From: Sipunculus nudus
Lineage: Eukaryota > Annelida > Sipuncula > Golfingiida > Sipunculidae
Direction: 5' to 3'
Length of the DNA: 64,000 nt
Assembly: GCA_026874595.1 (NCBI GenBank)
Contig: CM049317.1
Location: forward strand, 46,462,401-46,526,400
The notes beneath the pieces are model-generated. The model was not told where the DNA came from and made no database searches. It saw only the letters and a list, made by a program, of their open reading frames with translations. Shown here one piece after another: positions 1 through 11,020 of this stretch (its first letter is position 1; each line of letters opens with the position of its first letter). Made by a program: the position numbers and the translations under genes.

Positions 1-445
1 ATATTTTCTCGGAGGAGTGGGCAGTGTTTGTGGCATTATCATTTTTGCAATATACTTTTTGTTTACATTACATACATATTGACTGATTTTTTTTTTATGT
101 TTATACCATGAAAAAGGCATATGTGACTGTTTACATTTAACCAAACATAATGAAACTAAAGATGTATTGTCAAAAAAGTATGCTCCTTTTTTTGCTATAC
201 CTACTGGCTGAATTGAACATAAAGATATAACCCTTCTATGCTGGTAATATGCTTTTAAGACAATGTTGTGTTTACATCTTTGAGCTTAAAAAACAAATAT
301 TTTAATAACTATAATTTTTTTTATTGGCATGATGTGATGATTAAAATACACCTTAGAATAATAAAGATGTTTCCTGCTATTGCAAAATTCCTGGTACATA
401 CTCAAGGCTTTTCTGAATGCTTAAAAAAATCTCTATTCTTTTCAG
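1..445. other. No recognised feature
   Basis: AT-rich sequence with short poly-T runs. No convincing coding, RNA or repeat structure was seen. Confidence 0.5.
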
Positions 446-501
446 ATGGCAGCTGTAAATCTGAAGATCGCATTCCAGCAATCAAGTTTCATGGACACTG
501 A
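446..501 (+). other. Possible terminal coding exon of a gene lying to the left
   Basis: A polypyrimidine tract ending TATTCTTTTCAG (to 445) looks like a 3' splice site. The frame after it encodes DGSCKSEDRIPAIKFHGH and stops at 499-501, followed by AATAAA a few bases later. A 56-nt exon can look like this by chance, and no further exon is visible upstream in 1-445, so this is weak. I do not recognise the peptide. Confidence 0.2.
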
Positions 502-639
502 AATCAAAATAAATCAGTTCCTTCACTTTATATTCTTCTTGTTAGTTGATGTGTGTTAACACTAAAGGAGAAACATCTACAGGGTGAAATTTTAACATAA
601 CTTGACATTTACATGAAATTAATTTGACTTTAAAGTGAC

Positions 640-858
640 CACAAATTTAGATCAAAATCTTGATGTCAAAACTTTTGACGTCAATTTGATCTGCAAACTA
701 AGCCTGTTCTTGACATCATTTTGACATCAATGTTTGACATCAATTTGATGCCTAAATTTTGACGTCAATTTGACTTTAAAATTAAACCTGTTTTTGACAT
801 CATTTTGACATCAATGTTTGATCTCAATTTGATGTCTATTCAACATCAATTGCCCACT
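640..858. repeat. GACATCAA/TTTGACGTCAA short tandem repeat
   Basis: TTTGACATCAATTTGATG-type words recur about every 10-20 bp. A longer block starting with CCTGTT(TT)TGACATCATTTTG occurs twice (about 702 and 787). The run ends GCCCACTGGG directly before a (TA)n tract. It may be the subterminal part of a decayed DNA element, but no matching opposite end was found. Confidence 0.55.
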
Positions 859-861
859 GGG

Positions 862-906
862 ATATATATATATATTTATCTATATATATATATATATATA
901 TATATA
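862..906. repeat. (TA)n microsatellite
   Basis: Alternating TA tract with one short interruption (TTTATC). Confidence 0.95.
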
Positions 907-1127
907 GTGACAATAAGGAGTTACAGAGATGTTTTAACATAAAATTGTGAACTTTGATGAATTTGCGCCTGTTTCTGCTCGATATGGCCAGTGTCAGAGA
1001 ACAATTAAGCTAACCCCTGGCATCGGCCATGACAACTCAACGGTTTGTTAACATTGAAAACTTGTCTAGCAGAACTAATTTGAAAAAAAAATTATAGTTA
1101 TTAAAATATTTGTTAAAATTTAATGTA

Positions 1128-2120
1128 GTAGGTGGCAATATCAGTCTTTGGACTAGAAAGCCATCAAATATGCAAGGACACGACAAAATTTCAGGCAGAT
1201 GAATCAAACTTCTCTCAAGTCAGGTGCACTCAGCTGTCCAAGCTGAGCCAGGAGTTTATCTGTACTTGTCAAAGGTCAAGTGAAGCTCATTGCCAGCTAC
1301 AGCCACTGCACTGAGTGAATTCTGGACATGTTGCTAAATCTGCCTCAGCTGGTAGTCTGCTAAAGCTTAAAATAGATCAAGACTAAAACTTGGCCTTTAG
1401 CCAATTCTGAAATAGTTGGCAGTCTGCAAATATATATAGAAACAAATAAAATGTTTGCCTGTTGCCAAATTTGTTTATGCAAACTAAAAAGCTTAACCTA
1501 CAATGCTTTTTTCAAGTCGCATATTCATACTGATTTTTTCATCAAAATGTTAAGAATAATAACACAGCCCTTTTGAAAACAATATCAGAATAAAGATATA
1601 TTTTATTCATTTTATACAGCTTGAGTTTCATTAAAAATCATATTTAAGCTGAAACAGGCTCAAATTATGAGGTTTTTGCCAATAAAAAACAAGGTCGATG
1701 CAGATCGCACCATAAAAACCTCAATTTCAAATGTGAGCTGCTGCACTGAGTGAACACTTGACCTGTTGCTTAATCTGATACAGTTGCAGTCTGGAAAAGC
1801 TATAAGTAGATGCTGTTAGAAACTTAGCCTGTTGCCAAATCTAAAACAGTTCGCCCTCTGCCAAGCTATTTAGAGATACAGAAAATCTATGCCTGCTGCA
1901 TAAAAAGATTGCAGATGGTGCCACAAGTCTTTGTTCCACACAACTACATATGTCAGAGAATAAATATGCTAGATTTTGGAAAGATTGGTCTCTAGGTAGA
2001 TCTCTGTGAAGGAACAGGGCAGCTTGGCCGGAACCTGCATGAAAACATAGTATACAAATAAGCTGATTTGTTACCATATTACTGATATATATATAATTAC
2101 TTTATGTTGATTTTCCAAAG
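1128..2120. repeat. Dispersed non-coding repeat family, copies 1 and 2
   Basis: Blocks such as GCACTGAGTGAA...GACATGTTGC..AATCTG...CAGTCTGC..AAGCT recur at about 1305-1400, 1742-1860, 5850-5925 and 6113-6175. Another block (AAACT..GTTTTGGTGCATACAAATAA..GTTACCCTA) recurs near 2045-2090, 2410-2480 and 3845-3910. The copies are diverged and hold no conserved reading frame, so this is a non-coding family, or a shattered longer element. Confidence 0.6.
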
Positions 2121-2923
2121 CGATAGGCTTGCTAGTAAAGTCATCATCTACATGGGACTTGACCCAAAGGTCCAAAAAACATGGTACCCCCATACATCTG
2201 CTACAATGAAAAGACTCCATATTGGAAAACTATTTATGATTCATGAAAGAACCTAACTAGTTAATTTAAAGACAAAGAGCTGGATGATATAAAGTTTGAA
2301 GGTTATTATCTGCAGATATTCTAAAAATATTTGTGTGTGTGTTCACTTTAGCCAATTTGCTAAATCTAGTGGTGGCGACAGAACCTGTGTGAAAACTTAA
2401 TGTATGCAAAACTGTGTTTTGGTGCATACAAATAACTGTTTTGTTACCCTACAACTGATATCTCATTTTTTTAGGTTGCTTTTAAAGGCACTAACCTGGC
2501 AAAATAACATTTTCATCCCCATGGGACAAGACCAAAAGGTACATTTAAATAGTTACTGCAAGACATCTGGTACAATGGAGAGCCTCTTATTGAAAAACTT
2601 ATGATTCATGAAAGGAAACCGCAAATGCAATGACAAACAGCTGGATGATATCAAGTTTGAAGGTTGTCTTTCTTCAGATGTTCTTAAAATATTAGTGTTT
2701 TTATTCACGTACGTTAGCTGATTTTGCTTAATCTGGAGGCAGTGGAACCCACATGGAAACAGTATGTGTCACAGACAAGCAACAAAGATGTTGTGATAAA
2801 ATAGGGTTCATTATACAGAATCCACAATATGCCCTCTCCAGCCACCTACAATCTGTCTCCTCTCTCTCTTGTGCTATTGCTATTTGCCTTACCCTGCACA
2901 GTCCTGCTATATATATACCAGCC

Positions 2924-2926
<3 letters not shown>
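2121..2926. repeat. Further diverged copies of the 1.1-2.1 kb family
   Basis: Two paralogous segments (about 2100-2330 and 2470-2690) share ATGGGACTTGACC(A)AAAGGT, ACATCTG.TACAATG.A and AGCTGGATGATAT..AAGTTTGAAGGTT. Their spacing is about 350-370 bp, so this is a two-unit tandem. No coding potential was seen. Confidence 0.6.

Positions 2927-2966
<40 letters not shown>
2927..2966. repeat. (TA)n microsatellite
   Basis: Uninterrupted AT alternation. Confidence 0.95.
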
Positions 2967-2969
<3 letters not shown>

Positions 2970-3063
2970 GCAGAACACAACCATCAAGTTAATTGACACA
3001 TCCATAATTATATATATATTAAGCAGAACACAACCATCAAGTTAATTGACACATCCATAATTT
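2965..3063 (+). repeat. 53-bp direct tandem duplication
   Basis: The block beginning ATTAAGCAGAACACAACC starts at 2965 and again at 3018. The copies look identical through CACATCCATAATT, each preceded by a TA stretch, so the duplication is recent and may have been primed by the TA tract. Confidence 0.85.
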
Positions 3064-3435
3064 GTTTTCACTTAAACTCGATTCAATTTCATGAAAAATA
3101 TTTGCTATATCTACACGCCTACGAACAGCAATTCACATTGTGCTGGTAACCAGCTTTCTCATAGGCTACCTTATGACTGTGTAAAATTAAGAACTATAAT
3201 AAAAACTTCTGTGCTCCCCAAAAAATTACACCTTATTCAGTATTTGCTTTTCTGCCAATTTTTGACTTGCTTCAAAACCTCCCAAAAGTTTACACATTAT
3301 TACGTCATTAATCTACTCCGAAAATGCTCTGGAAAAGCCCGTCTGCATTTGTTTTTTTGTTACTCCCTTTCTACCTAATGCTGATGCCTCATCACGGCAT
3401 GTAAGCATTAGCACTTCACTCAAAAATCCAAATCA

Positions 3436-3838
3436 TTACCCATTAACACCCACAGGGAGATTTTCTAGCACACTAACACAAGACCCACTCTTACAGAAAG
3501 GGTTGTCGATGTGTGCCAAGGCAGCAGGCACCTCCGGAATCTGGCCATTTGCATATTCAATGGCAACTTTTGTGCCCAAATATGCCTCTTGGTCCACCAT
3601 GTCTGCCCCAACCAATGCCTGCGTACAACTGGTATCACACAGCAAACTAACTGGGCGTTCATTTACCGAACCCTCATACACATATGGATTGGTCACTTTT
3701 TTGATTCCCAACCCTTGGGAGAAGTAACCTTTACCGGTCCCCTTCTTCCCATCTTTCCCCTTGGACTTAACCAGAGGTTTCTCAGCTGGGCATCTGGCCG
3801 CGATGTGGCCTATCTGCCCAGCCTAGGCTTGGTGTGAC
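3436..3838 (-). pseudogene. Decayed retroelement gag-pol fragment (zinc knuckle + aspartic protease)
   Basis: Read on the minus strand, GQIGHIAARCP (about 3788-3820) matches the C-terminal half of a retroviral-type CCHC zinc knuckle; the second Cys has become Ala and a stop lies just upstream. A Lys/Gly-rich linker follows. Next comes LLCDTSCTQALV (about 3600-3640), aligned with the aspartic-protease active-site region of LTR retrotransposons, but the catalytic DTG reads DTS. The frame continues GTKVAIEYANGQIPEVPAAL. Gag C-terminus followed by protease is the standard LTR-retrotransposon order. Start and end are abrupt, with no LTRs seen, and the flanks belong to the surrounding repeat family. 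It is non-functional. Confidence 0.7.
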
Positions 3839-4017
3839 AGTATGTAAAACTCTGTTTCAGCCCATCCAAATAAACCAACATGTTACCCTATCACAGATAT
3901 CTCATTTTTATGTTGCTTTTTCAAGGAACCTGGCTTGTCAGATAACGTCATTACCCTCATTGGACATTGCCAAAGGGCAGGTGATCTTTAAGTGAATGAT
4001 GAAAGGACTCAGATGAA

Positions 4018-4620
4018 ATGTTTGGCTTAACATGCATCCCCAATTTTTTAAAAAATATGGGTCCTGTGACCTTGACCTTTGACCTCATGACCCCAAAAAT
4101 CAGTAGGGTTCTTGATATTTTTAAAGGGACATATATATATGTCAAATTTGAAATCCATATATCAGTCCAAGCTGTAATTATCATCCAGACACTAATTGTT
4201 GGACAGTTGGCTCCTGTGACCTTGACCTTTGACCTTGTGACCTCAAAATTTACAGGGATCATCCATTATTGGCAGGTGAACTGTATATTCAAGATGGAAG
4301 ATCTGGGATGAAAATTTTGGCTTAAAATGTGTATTGTGACCTTGACCTTTGACCTCATGACCTTAGAACCTATAGAGTTCTTTCTTAAGTAGAGGGCCAT
4401 ACATAATTCAAGTTTGAAATCCATATGTCCATCAAAACTTGAGATATCATAAGAGGTGTGTGATTGTCACCAAAAATGGGAAGTAATTTCAAGTTCAAAG
4501 GCCACTCTCATTGTAAAGGACATGACCCAAATTTAATCAGACCTCATGCCATAACCATCTCTTATATATATATGAAATAAATCTGACAAATAGTTTTTGA
4601 GTTATAATGCTCACAGTACT
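4018..4620 (+). repeat. TGACCTTGACCTTTGACC-containing tandem repeat
   Basis: Three units carry GTGACCTTGACCTTTGACC near 4069, 4216 and 4336, each preceded by a GATGAAA(A)TTTTGGCTTAA- or GTTGGACAG-type block. A continuation block (AGGTCAAGGTCACTCTCCATGTAAAGG-like) recurs near 4495-4610 and 4810-4850. The TGACC(T) words are direct repeats of the half-site that nuclear receptors bind as AGGTCA. Whether any receptor binds here is unknown. Confidence 0.65.
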
Positions 4621-5159
4621 GTCAAGTTGCAATGATCGGGGTATTTAAAGGTGCAAAACAAGAAAAGGATAATAGGTGGGGCCACCAGTTTCTGGTAAAT
4701 CACAAAGCTATCCAAGATCTTTGGTCACCTTGATTTTTGGACCAATCCATGCCAGCTTTCTTGAGATATTTAAGAATTTCTGTGATTTTCAGCAAAAATG
4801 GAATTATTCAAGGTCAAGGTCACTCTCCATGTAAAGGTTATCACCCGGTTTTAAATAGGCTTTGTACTCTTACCAGACATGGGGTGATTACTTGATATAG
4901 GTAATCAATTACAATTACGATTACTTTGAAAATAAACCATTTGGTTTACGGCCACGATTACAAAACTTAATATTGTTAAAAGGCTATACAAGAAATGTAT
5001 ACTCTTACCTTTATACAAATGCATCATAGATAAGAAAACTTACAGTTTATACAGATCCAGTAGTTAGTGTTATCAAGATATGAGATAGATAAAGTAGTGA
5101 CTGAAGAATAACTAGAAATGATTAATATCATTCCAAATGCTTGTAGCACTTTATGAACC

Positions 5160-5400
5160 AAAGTCTTGATATATGATTTCGGAGGGTGGGTCAAAGAAAT
5201 TTCAACTGTGGGGGGTGGGGTGGGGGCGGGGGTGACACAAAACAAGGCCTACAGGCCTAATGCGAACCTGTGCATTGGAAATACACCAGGTATAATGCTT
5301 CAATGCTGGACCATTACTTTCATGTATATGAACAATGCAAGTACTAAACATTTTGAATAAGAAACAATTACACAACATCACTGCTGAAATTCTGGCATAG
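5160..5400. other. Non-coding interior segment with a short G-rich run
   Basis: GGGGGGTGGGGTGGGGGCGGGGGTG (split over 5211-5233) is a G-rich stretch able in principle to form a quadruplex. No coding evidence was found. Confidence 0.4.
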
Positions 5401-5705
5401 GTGCACACAACACAAAAATGATTGTAGCTGGCACTACCAGTCTTGTATACAACAAAGCTATCAGAGATATATACATATGCCCAATTTCAGACTGATATAT
5501 CAAACCCCTCCTGAAAATAAAGTGGAACACACACTGTGCAAAAATTATTTTAGGTGGCACCGCCAGTCTTGTTTACGACAAAGCTATTCAATAAGTATAT
5601 ATATGCCCAAATTCAGGCTGATATATCAAATTCCTCTGTAGAAATAAGCAGGCACATACACTGTGCAAAAATCATTGTAGGTGGTGACACCTGTCCTGTG
5701 AACGA
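5400..5705 (+). repeat. ~126-bp tandem repeat, three monomers
   Basis: CACTGTGCAAAAATNATT.TAGGTGGCACC.CCAGTCTTGT-type blocks occur at about 5400, 5528 and 5654, with GCCCAA.TTCAG.CTGATATATCAAA inside each. The copies are moderately diverged. Confidence 0.7.
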
Positions 5706-6560
5706 GAAAGCCATCAAGGACACATAGACAGGTCAAAATATCAGGCCAATACATCAAACTTACCTTGAGTCTGATAAATGGGGCTGACGAGGCTTAGGTG
5801 AGAAAGGCAGTTGCTCCAAGTGAACTGTGACAAATTTGCTTGCTCAGGCTACTGCACTGAGTGAACTCTTGACATGTTGCCTAATCTGATACAGTTAGCA
5901 GTCTGCCAAAGCTATTAATAGATCGAGACTGACCTCTAGCCTGTTGCCAAGTCTGAAATAGTCGCCACACCATTGCATAAGCTCATGCAGAGGCCCTGCC
6001 CTGAAGGGCATGACACCCATTAGGTGATCACATGGTGCCCATGAGGTGTTCACATGTCGCCCATGAGGTGATCACATGTAACCCATGAGGTGATCACATG
6101 CCTTGTGCTTGGCTGCACTGAATGAACTCTTGATCTGTTGCCAAATCTGAAACAGCTGGCAGTTTCTCAACCTATTTAAAGATACAGACACAATCTTGGA
6201 GTGTTGGTGAATCTGTATATACATATTGAAAGACTTTTGCTAAAATGCTTTTTTTTCAAGCTGACATATTCATAAACTTTTTATCAAAATATCTTAAATA
6301 ATAAAAGATGCAGTTCTTTCATTGTTCAAGTTTACTTGAACAAAGGCCATCTAAGAATAATTTTTGTGCAATGTTACAGAATTTATAATTGAAACAATAA
6401 TTTTGTAGAAGAACAGTTTTGCAATCCTCAGTTTGAAAAAGACATAATAATGGCCATAAGACCAACTTAAGCTTTCCTGATATGATTGAAAGAACCATGT
6501 CCTAGGATAATTCTTTTGAAATATTGAACGATTCAACTTGACAGTTTCATCATAAACATT
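5706..6560. repeat. Mosaic of the 1.1-2.1 kb family plus a short tandem
   Basis: 5706-5970 matches the 1128-1400 copy (AAGCCATCAA.GACAC... then GCACTGAGTGAACTCTTGAC). At 6003-6105 a ~22-bp unit containing CCCATGAGGTGATCACATG is repeated about four to five times. 6100-6180 is another partial family copy. No coding sequence was seen. Confidence 0.55.
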
Positions 6561-6579
6561 TTAAACTGAAAAAAGCTAA

Positions 6580-7490
6580 AATTATGAGGTTTTTTTGCCC
6601 ATTATAAACCAGTCAATGTAGGTAGCACCACAAAATCTGCAACTTCAAATACGAGTCATGTGACCAACATTAGCACAATACTTGGTAATGCTAGCTTCTG
6701 TCATTTCTGAGATTACTATGTCAGTATGCTTACTTGGCCAAATGACTGTTCAAATTCATGTAACTCCACTAAAATTCATCAAATGCAAACCATTTGAACA
6801 AACTTGAGAGGGCTTGCCTCTGGGATCATTTCTGCAAAATATTGAACAATTTGGCTGAACCGTTTACAAGAAGACTTTTAAAATTTTTTTCAGCTTTTTC
6901 CCTATAAAATCTAAGTAAACACAGATAGCAGAAAAATAAGCTGAATCCCACAACATTTGATATGTGACAGATTATTGCATAGAATCTGGGAATGGTAGCT
7001 CTTGCCATTCCTGAGAAATTATTGGTTAATGTACAGATGACCAGTGACCCCCGTACAAAAAAAGGTCAATGCAGATGGCGCTACCAATACCTGAATTTCA
7101 TATATGACTCATGTGACCAACACTGGCATAAAATTTGGTGATAATAGCTCCGGCTATTCCTGTGACAGTCATTTTAGTATGCTTTTTTGACAGATGACTA
7201 AGTTCAAATTCCTGTAACTCGGCCAAAATTCACCGAACTTCATCCATTCAAACAAACTTGAGAGAGTTGGTATAAAAGATTATTTCTGTGAAATATTGAA
7301 CAATTTGGCTTTACCTTTTCGGAGGAGAAGATTTTTAAAGGTTTTTTAACTCTATAAAATCTTAGAAAATGTTTTCAGATTTTTTTTCAGAGTGGCTAAT
7401 TTTTTGCATTAAATTTCAGCTCCAGTCGTTTTTGAAATAGTATGGGTTAACGTACAGACGGTGGACACCGCCGCACCATCGCATTAGCTC
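6580..7490. repeat. Two copies of an 'AACAATTTGGCTGAACCGTTT...' repeat family
   Basis: Blocks ACTTGAGAG...AATATTGAACAATTTGGCT..ACC.TTT and TTTTTCCCTATAAAATCT.AGTAAA...GGTAGCTC..GCCATTCCTGAGA occur near 6800-7020 and 7250-7450. A third, diverged copy lies at 11770-12235. The 7450-7490 and 12185-12235 ends share CAGACG.CGGAC..CGC.GCACCAT.GCAT.AGCTCACAG.TTCGCTAA. There is no conserved frame. The shared end suggests a retroposed or SINE-like family, but no tRNA-like promoter was seen. Confidence 0.55.
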
Positions 7491-7583
7491 ACAGGTTCGC
7501 TAAAAAGCCCACCCTAACAAAGCCCACCCAGACAAAAACCCACTGGACAAAAGTCCACCCCTAAAAATGCAGACCTGGCCAAA

Positions 7584-7598
7584 CCCCCCCCCCCCCCC
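7584..7598. repeat. Poly-C tract (15)
   Basis: Fifteen consecutive C, preceded by three imperfect copies of a CCCACCC(T/A).AC-type word. Confidence 0.9.
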
Positions 7599-7599
7599 T

Positions 7600-7829
7600 T
7601 GACTAAAATATAAAATTAAATGACTTTACAATCTTTTTCTAAAGATTTTAAAGTACTACTGTATCATTTTTATAAGATTTTAATACTAATGGCAAGTATT
7701 ATATTTGTTTATGATCTTTTTTATTGCATAACTTTAGCTGTGGAGACCCCCATCAGAAAACAGCTAGTTAATTAGCCTGATTTTTTTGTTCAAGAATTTC
7801 GTGTCTATTTCTATTAATACAATATAATA

Positions 7830-7877
<48 letters not shown>

Positions 7878-8930
7878 CTGAAAAATATAGCACATATTTG
7901 TACACTTATATATACTGGACATAATGTTGTACAAATGTACCTGGCCAAAATGTTGTATGTTTAGACTGTTCAGTACTGCAGGCTTATACTTTTGGCCAGT
8001 CTCAAATATTACATAACATGGCCCTGAGTACAGAGCAACAGCATGATTACCTGTGACTTAATATTAGCTGCATCTGGCTTTGTTACTGGCTTGAATTAGC
8101 TTTATACAACCTACAAAGCCTGAGGTGTTCTCCTCATGGATCCACCAAAGACCAATGGCTGGTTTAGAGCACTACATGGGCAAACACTGCATGCAACAAG
8201 CCATGCTCTTTTGATATCTATCTCTTTGTACACCTGTATAATAGCTGGAGTCCCTCTGTAGTTCCATGGAAAGTCTCATTCTATATCTCAATGGAAGTAC
8301 CATACCCTCCCCCTTTACAGCTAATTAGCTTAGCATTACTTAACAGAATTAACCTGACCACTGACCATATCTTTGTAAAATATAAGGTGTGAAATTTCAG
8401 CCAATACTATCCTCAAGCTAGAGCAGCTAGTGGCTCTGGGCATATATATTTGATAGAAATGGATTCCTTTATCCTTGAGTTTTTTTTTTATTTCAGTATA
8501 TATGCATGTACATGGAAGACATAGCCGTAGGGCCATGTCTTTTTTATTCTCCCCAGTAAAATGATAAATCTGACCATTTAAGGTATGATAAGGTGTGATA
8601 TGTTGTTTTATGCATTTAAGCCATGAACATATGCTACTGAACATATATATTAGTTAGCGTAGTCCAGATGTTGTACAAAGGTATCTGTTTATGCTCATAT
8701 ACTAAAGATTTGCTCAGGAGGTGAATGACAGGGGAACTATAACACACAGAATCCACCTAGCTTCCATTTAATACATCTAGTCATCTACTACCTAAGTATG
8801 CTTTGATGGCCGTCAGAAGTGCCATCAGCCGCTTTCTTCGCTCTTAATTATGTTTTTATCAGTGTTAAACATGGAACATTAACTGTAACTGTTTAAAATT
8901 GGAAAATACAAAAGTAATCAATGTAATCAT
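7600..8930. other. Interior of the hAT-like insertion, no gene recognised
   Basis: Contains a (TA)n tract at 7832-7872 and otherwise low-copy-looking AT-rich sequence. The longest frames (about 100 codons, minus strand, 8336-8644) have no recognisable motif. Confidence 0.4.
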
Positions 8931-9179
8931 ATCTAATTGTCATGATTATGATTACAATGGGAGAGTAATTGATTACAATTACAATTACTTTCTTTTTAAA
9001 ATAAATATAATTGATTACAATTACGATTACTTAATAAAAAATGTAATTGATTACAATTACTGATTAAAATCACCCAATGTCTGCCTCTTACCAATATCTA
9101 TACACATGTAACGTTTGATAAAGATCTGCGAAATATTTTTTTAGTTATTTAGATCTCAAGGTTTTCTTCACCTGTAGAA

Positions 9180-10342
9180 ATTACTTGTTTGAATAATAAA
9201 CATACTTATTTAAGGTCCCATAATAAAGGGCTCATGTGCGTCTGTATCTAAGGGGCTTTATTATACTCTGACATTGTTCAGTGATAAGGGACTTAATCTA
9301 ATAACAAGTTAGACTCTCAAACTGAATAATAAACATAATTAGGGACCAAGAATTAAAGGCTTTTGTGTGTCATCATATATCTAAGGGGCTTAATCATACA
9401 ATGGTATTGTCTTATAATAAGGGGTTTTATCTTATAACATGTAAGACCGTCATACTGAATAATCAACATATATGGGGTCAAAGGATTAAGGGCTTTTGTG
9501 TTTGCATATATCTAAGGGGCTTTTATAATCATGGTATTGTCTAATAATTAGGGGCCTAATTTAATAACAAGTAAAACTATCATACCGAATAATTAACATA
9601 CTAAGGATTCCATAATAAAGGACTTTTGTGTGTCTGTATCTCAGGGGCTTTATTATACTCTGGCATTGTCCAATGATTAGGGGCTTAATCTAGTAACAAG
9701 TAAGACTGCCATACTAAATAATAAACATACTTAGGGTACAAGAATTAAGGGCTTTTGTGTGTCTGCATGTATCTAAGGGGCTTAATTATACCATGGTATT
9801 GTCTTATATTAAGGGGCTTTATCTTATAACAAGTAAGACCGTCATACTAAATAATCAATATAAATAGGGTCCAAGAATTAAGGGCTTTTGTGTGTCTGCA
9901 TGGATATAAGAGGCTTTATTAAATCCTGGTTTTGTCTAATAATTAGGGGCTTAATCTGATAAATAGTAAAACTATCATCCTGAATAATCAAAATACTAAG
10001 TGTCCAAGTATAAAGGTCTTCTGTGCGTCTGTATCTAAAGGTCTTTATTATACCCTGGCACTGTCAAATAATTAGGGGCTTAATCTAATATCAAGTAAGA
10101 CAATCACACTGAATAATAAACATCATAAACGTGCCAATAATATAGGGCATTTGTGTGTTTGCATGTATTTGAGGGGCTTTTATATATCTTGGTATTGCTT
10201 AATAATTAGGGGCTTAATCTAATAACAAGTAAACTATCATACTGAATAATCAACATACTAATGGTCCCATAATAAAGGGCCTTTGTTCGTCTGTATCTAG
10301 GGGGCTTTATAATACTCTGACATTGTCCAGTGATTAGGAACT
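9180..10342 (+). repeat. ~130-bp tandem repeat array, about 9 units
   Basis: The landmark AATAAT(A/C)AACATA recurs at about 9198, 9327, 9460, 9591, 9718, 9851, 9981, 10112 and 10243, a period of 127-133 bp. Each unit carries GGGCTTTTGTGTG, CTAAGGGGCTT and AATTAGGGGCTTAATCTAATAACAAGTAA blocks. Units with 'GTCTGTATCT..GGGGCTTTATTATACTCTG' alternate loosely with units of the 'GCAT.TATCTAAGGGGCTTAAT' type, suggesting a dimeric ancestral unit. The copies are diverged and non-coding. Confidence 0.85.
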
Positions 10343-10904
10343 TGAAGAATTCTCTGCGCAGCTGTGGAGAAAACAACGGAACAACCTAGTCTAAACCATA
10401 GTTTTCCCCAACTGTGCTCTTTCATGATTTATAAATTATACATGTACATGTACTAACACATTTATTGTATACAATACTACATGCTTCATCAACTGATAAT
10501 GCCACAGTAAGAAATAAAAGAAAAGACTTCAGGTTGGAGTATTATTTTTTCCAAATGTCCCAAATGTAGGTACTAATGGTAAATTTGCTCCTCTGAGTTA
10601 TGCTGGGGCAGGCTGAGGATAGACTGGTACCCTGCTCTATTCCACCTAACCAAATCTATGATTGGCTTTGAGCAGAAGGGCCATCATGGAGCTCGGTACA
10701 AAAAGACATTGTCATATACTTAGTAGAGTGACCAACGATTGGAATTTGGCAAAGCTCAGAAGCTGCCATATAGGGACCTTATACGTCAAGCAGGGTCATA
10801 TGGACCAAGCATAGTCACATGACATAGAACTGTGTTACTGATTTACACATCGCTTTACGGCTAGTGTAAAAAAGTCAGTTCATAAAATTTATGATTAAAT
10901 TATC
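10343..10904. other. Spacer with a fragment of a small inverted-repeat element
   Basis: 10624-10703 (ATAGACTGGTACCCTGCTCT ... TGATTGGCTTTGAGCAGAAGGGCCATCATGG) matches the left three quarters of the 97-bp element at 45704-45800 but lacks its right terminal arm. The rest shows nothing recognisable. Confidence 0.5.
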
Positions 10905-11020
10905 CATGTGTTTAAGTTCCCAAAAAAGCCCCCAAGCACTGAAGATGTGCATCCAAAATCCATGTGTTTTAGTACCGAAAAAAGCCCCCGAGTTATGTAG
11001 ATGTGTTTAAGTAGCCATAA
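10905..11020 (+). repeat. Left remnant of the 'ACTGAAGATGTG' minisatellite
   Basis: Two to three diverged copies of AAAAAAGCCCCC(A/G)AG.ACTGAAGATGTG with TGTTTAAGT spacers. The same motif forms the large array at 22036-22790 on the other side of the 11-22 kb repeat block. Confidence 0.7.

Larger units (their letters stand above)
4874..9083. mobile_element. hAT-like insertion, 4.2 kb, with 15/16-bp TIR and 8-bp TSD
   Basis: The left end reads CAGACATGGGGTGATT. The right end, reverse-complemented, reads CAGACATTGGGTGATT. Both are followed by subterminal arrays of AATTACAATTAC / GTAATTGTAATC (4910-4935 and 8940-9062). The flanking 8-mers are ACTCTTAC (4866-4873) and CCTCTTAC (9084-9091), 7/8 identical. 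Joining the two flanks gives a sequence that parallels the intact repeat copy at about 4500-4610 (AAATTTAATCAGACC ... AAATAAATCTGACAAATAG... versus TTTTAAATAGGC ... GTTTGATAAAGATCTGCGAAATA...), as expected for an insertion into a repeat. The interior contains other repeat families and no transposase was recognised. Confidence 0.65.
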
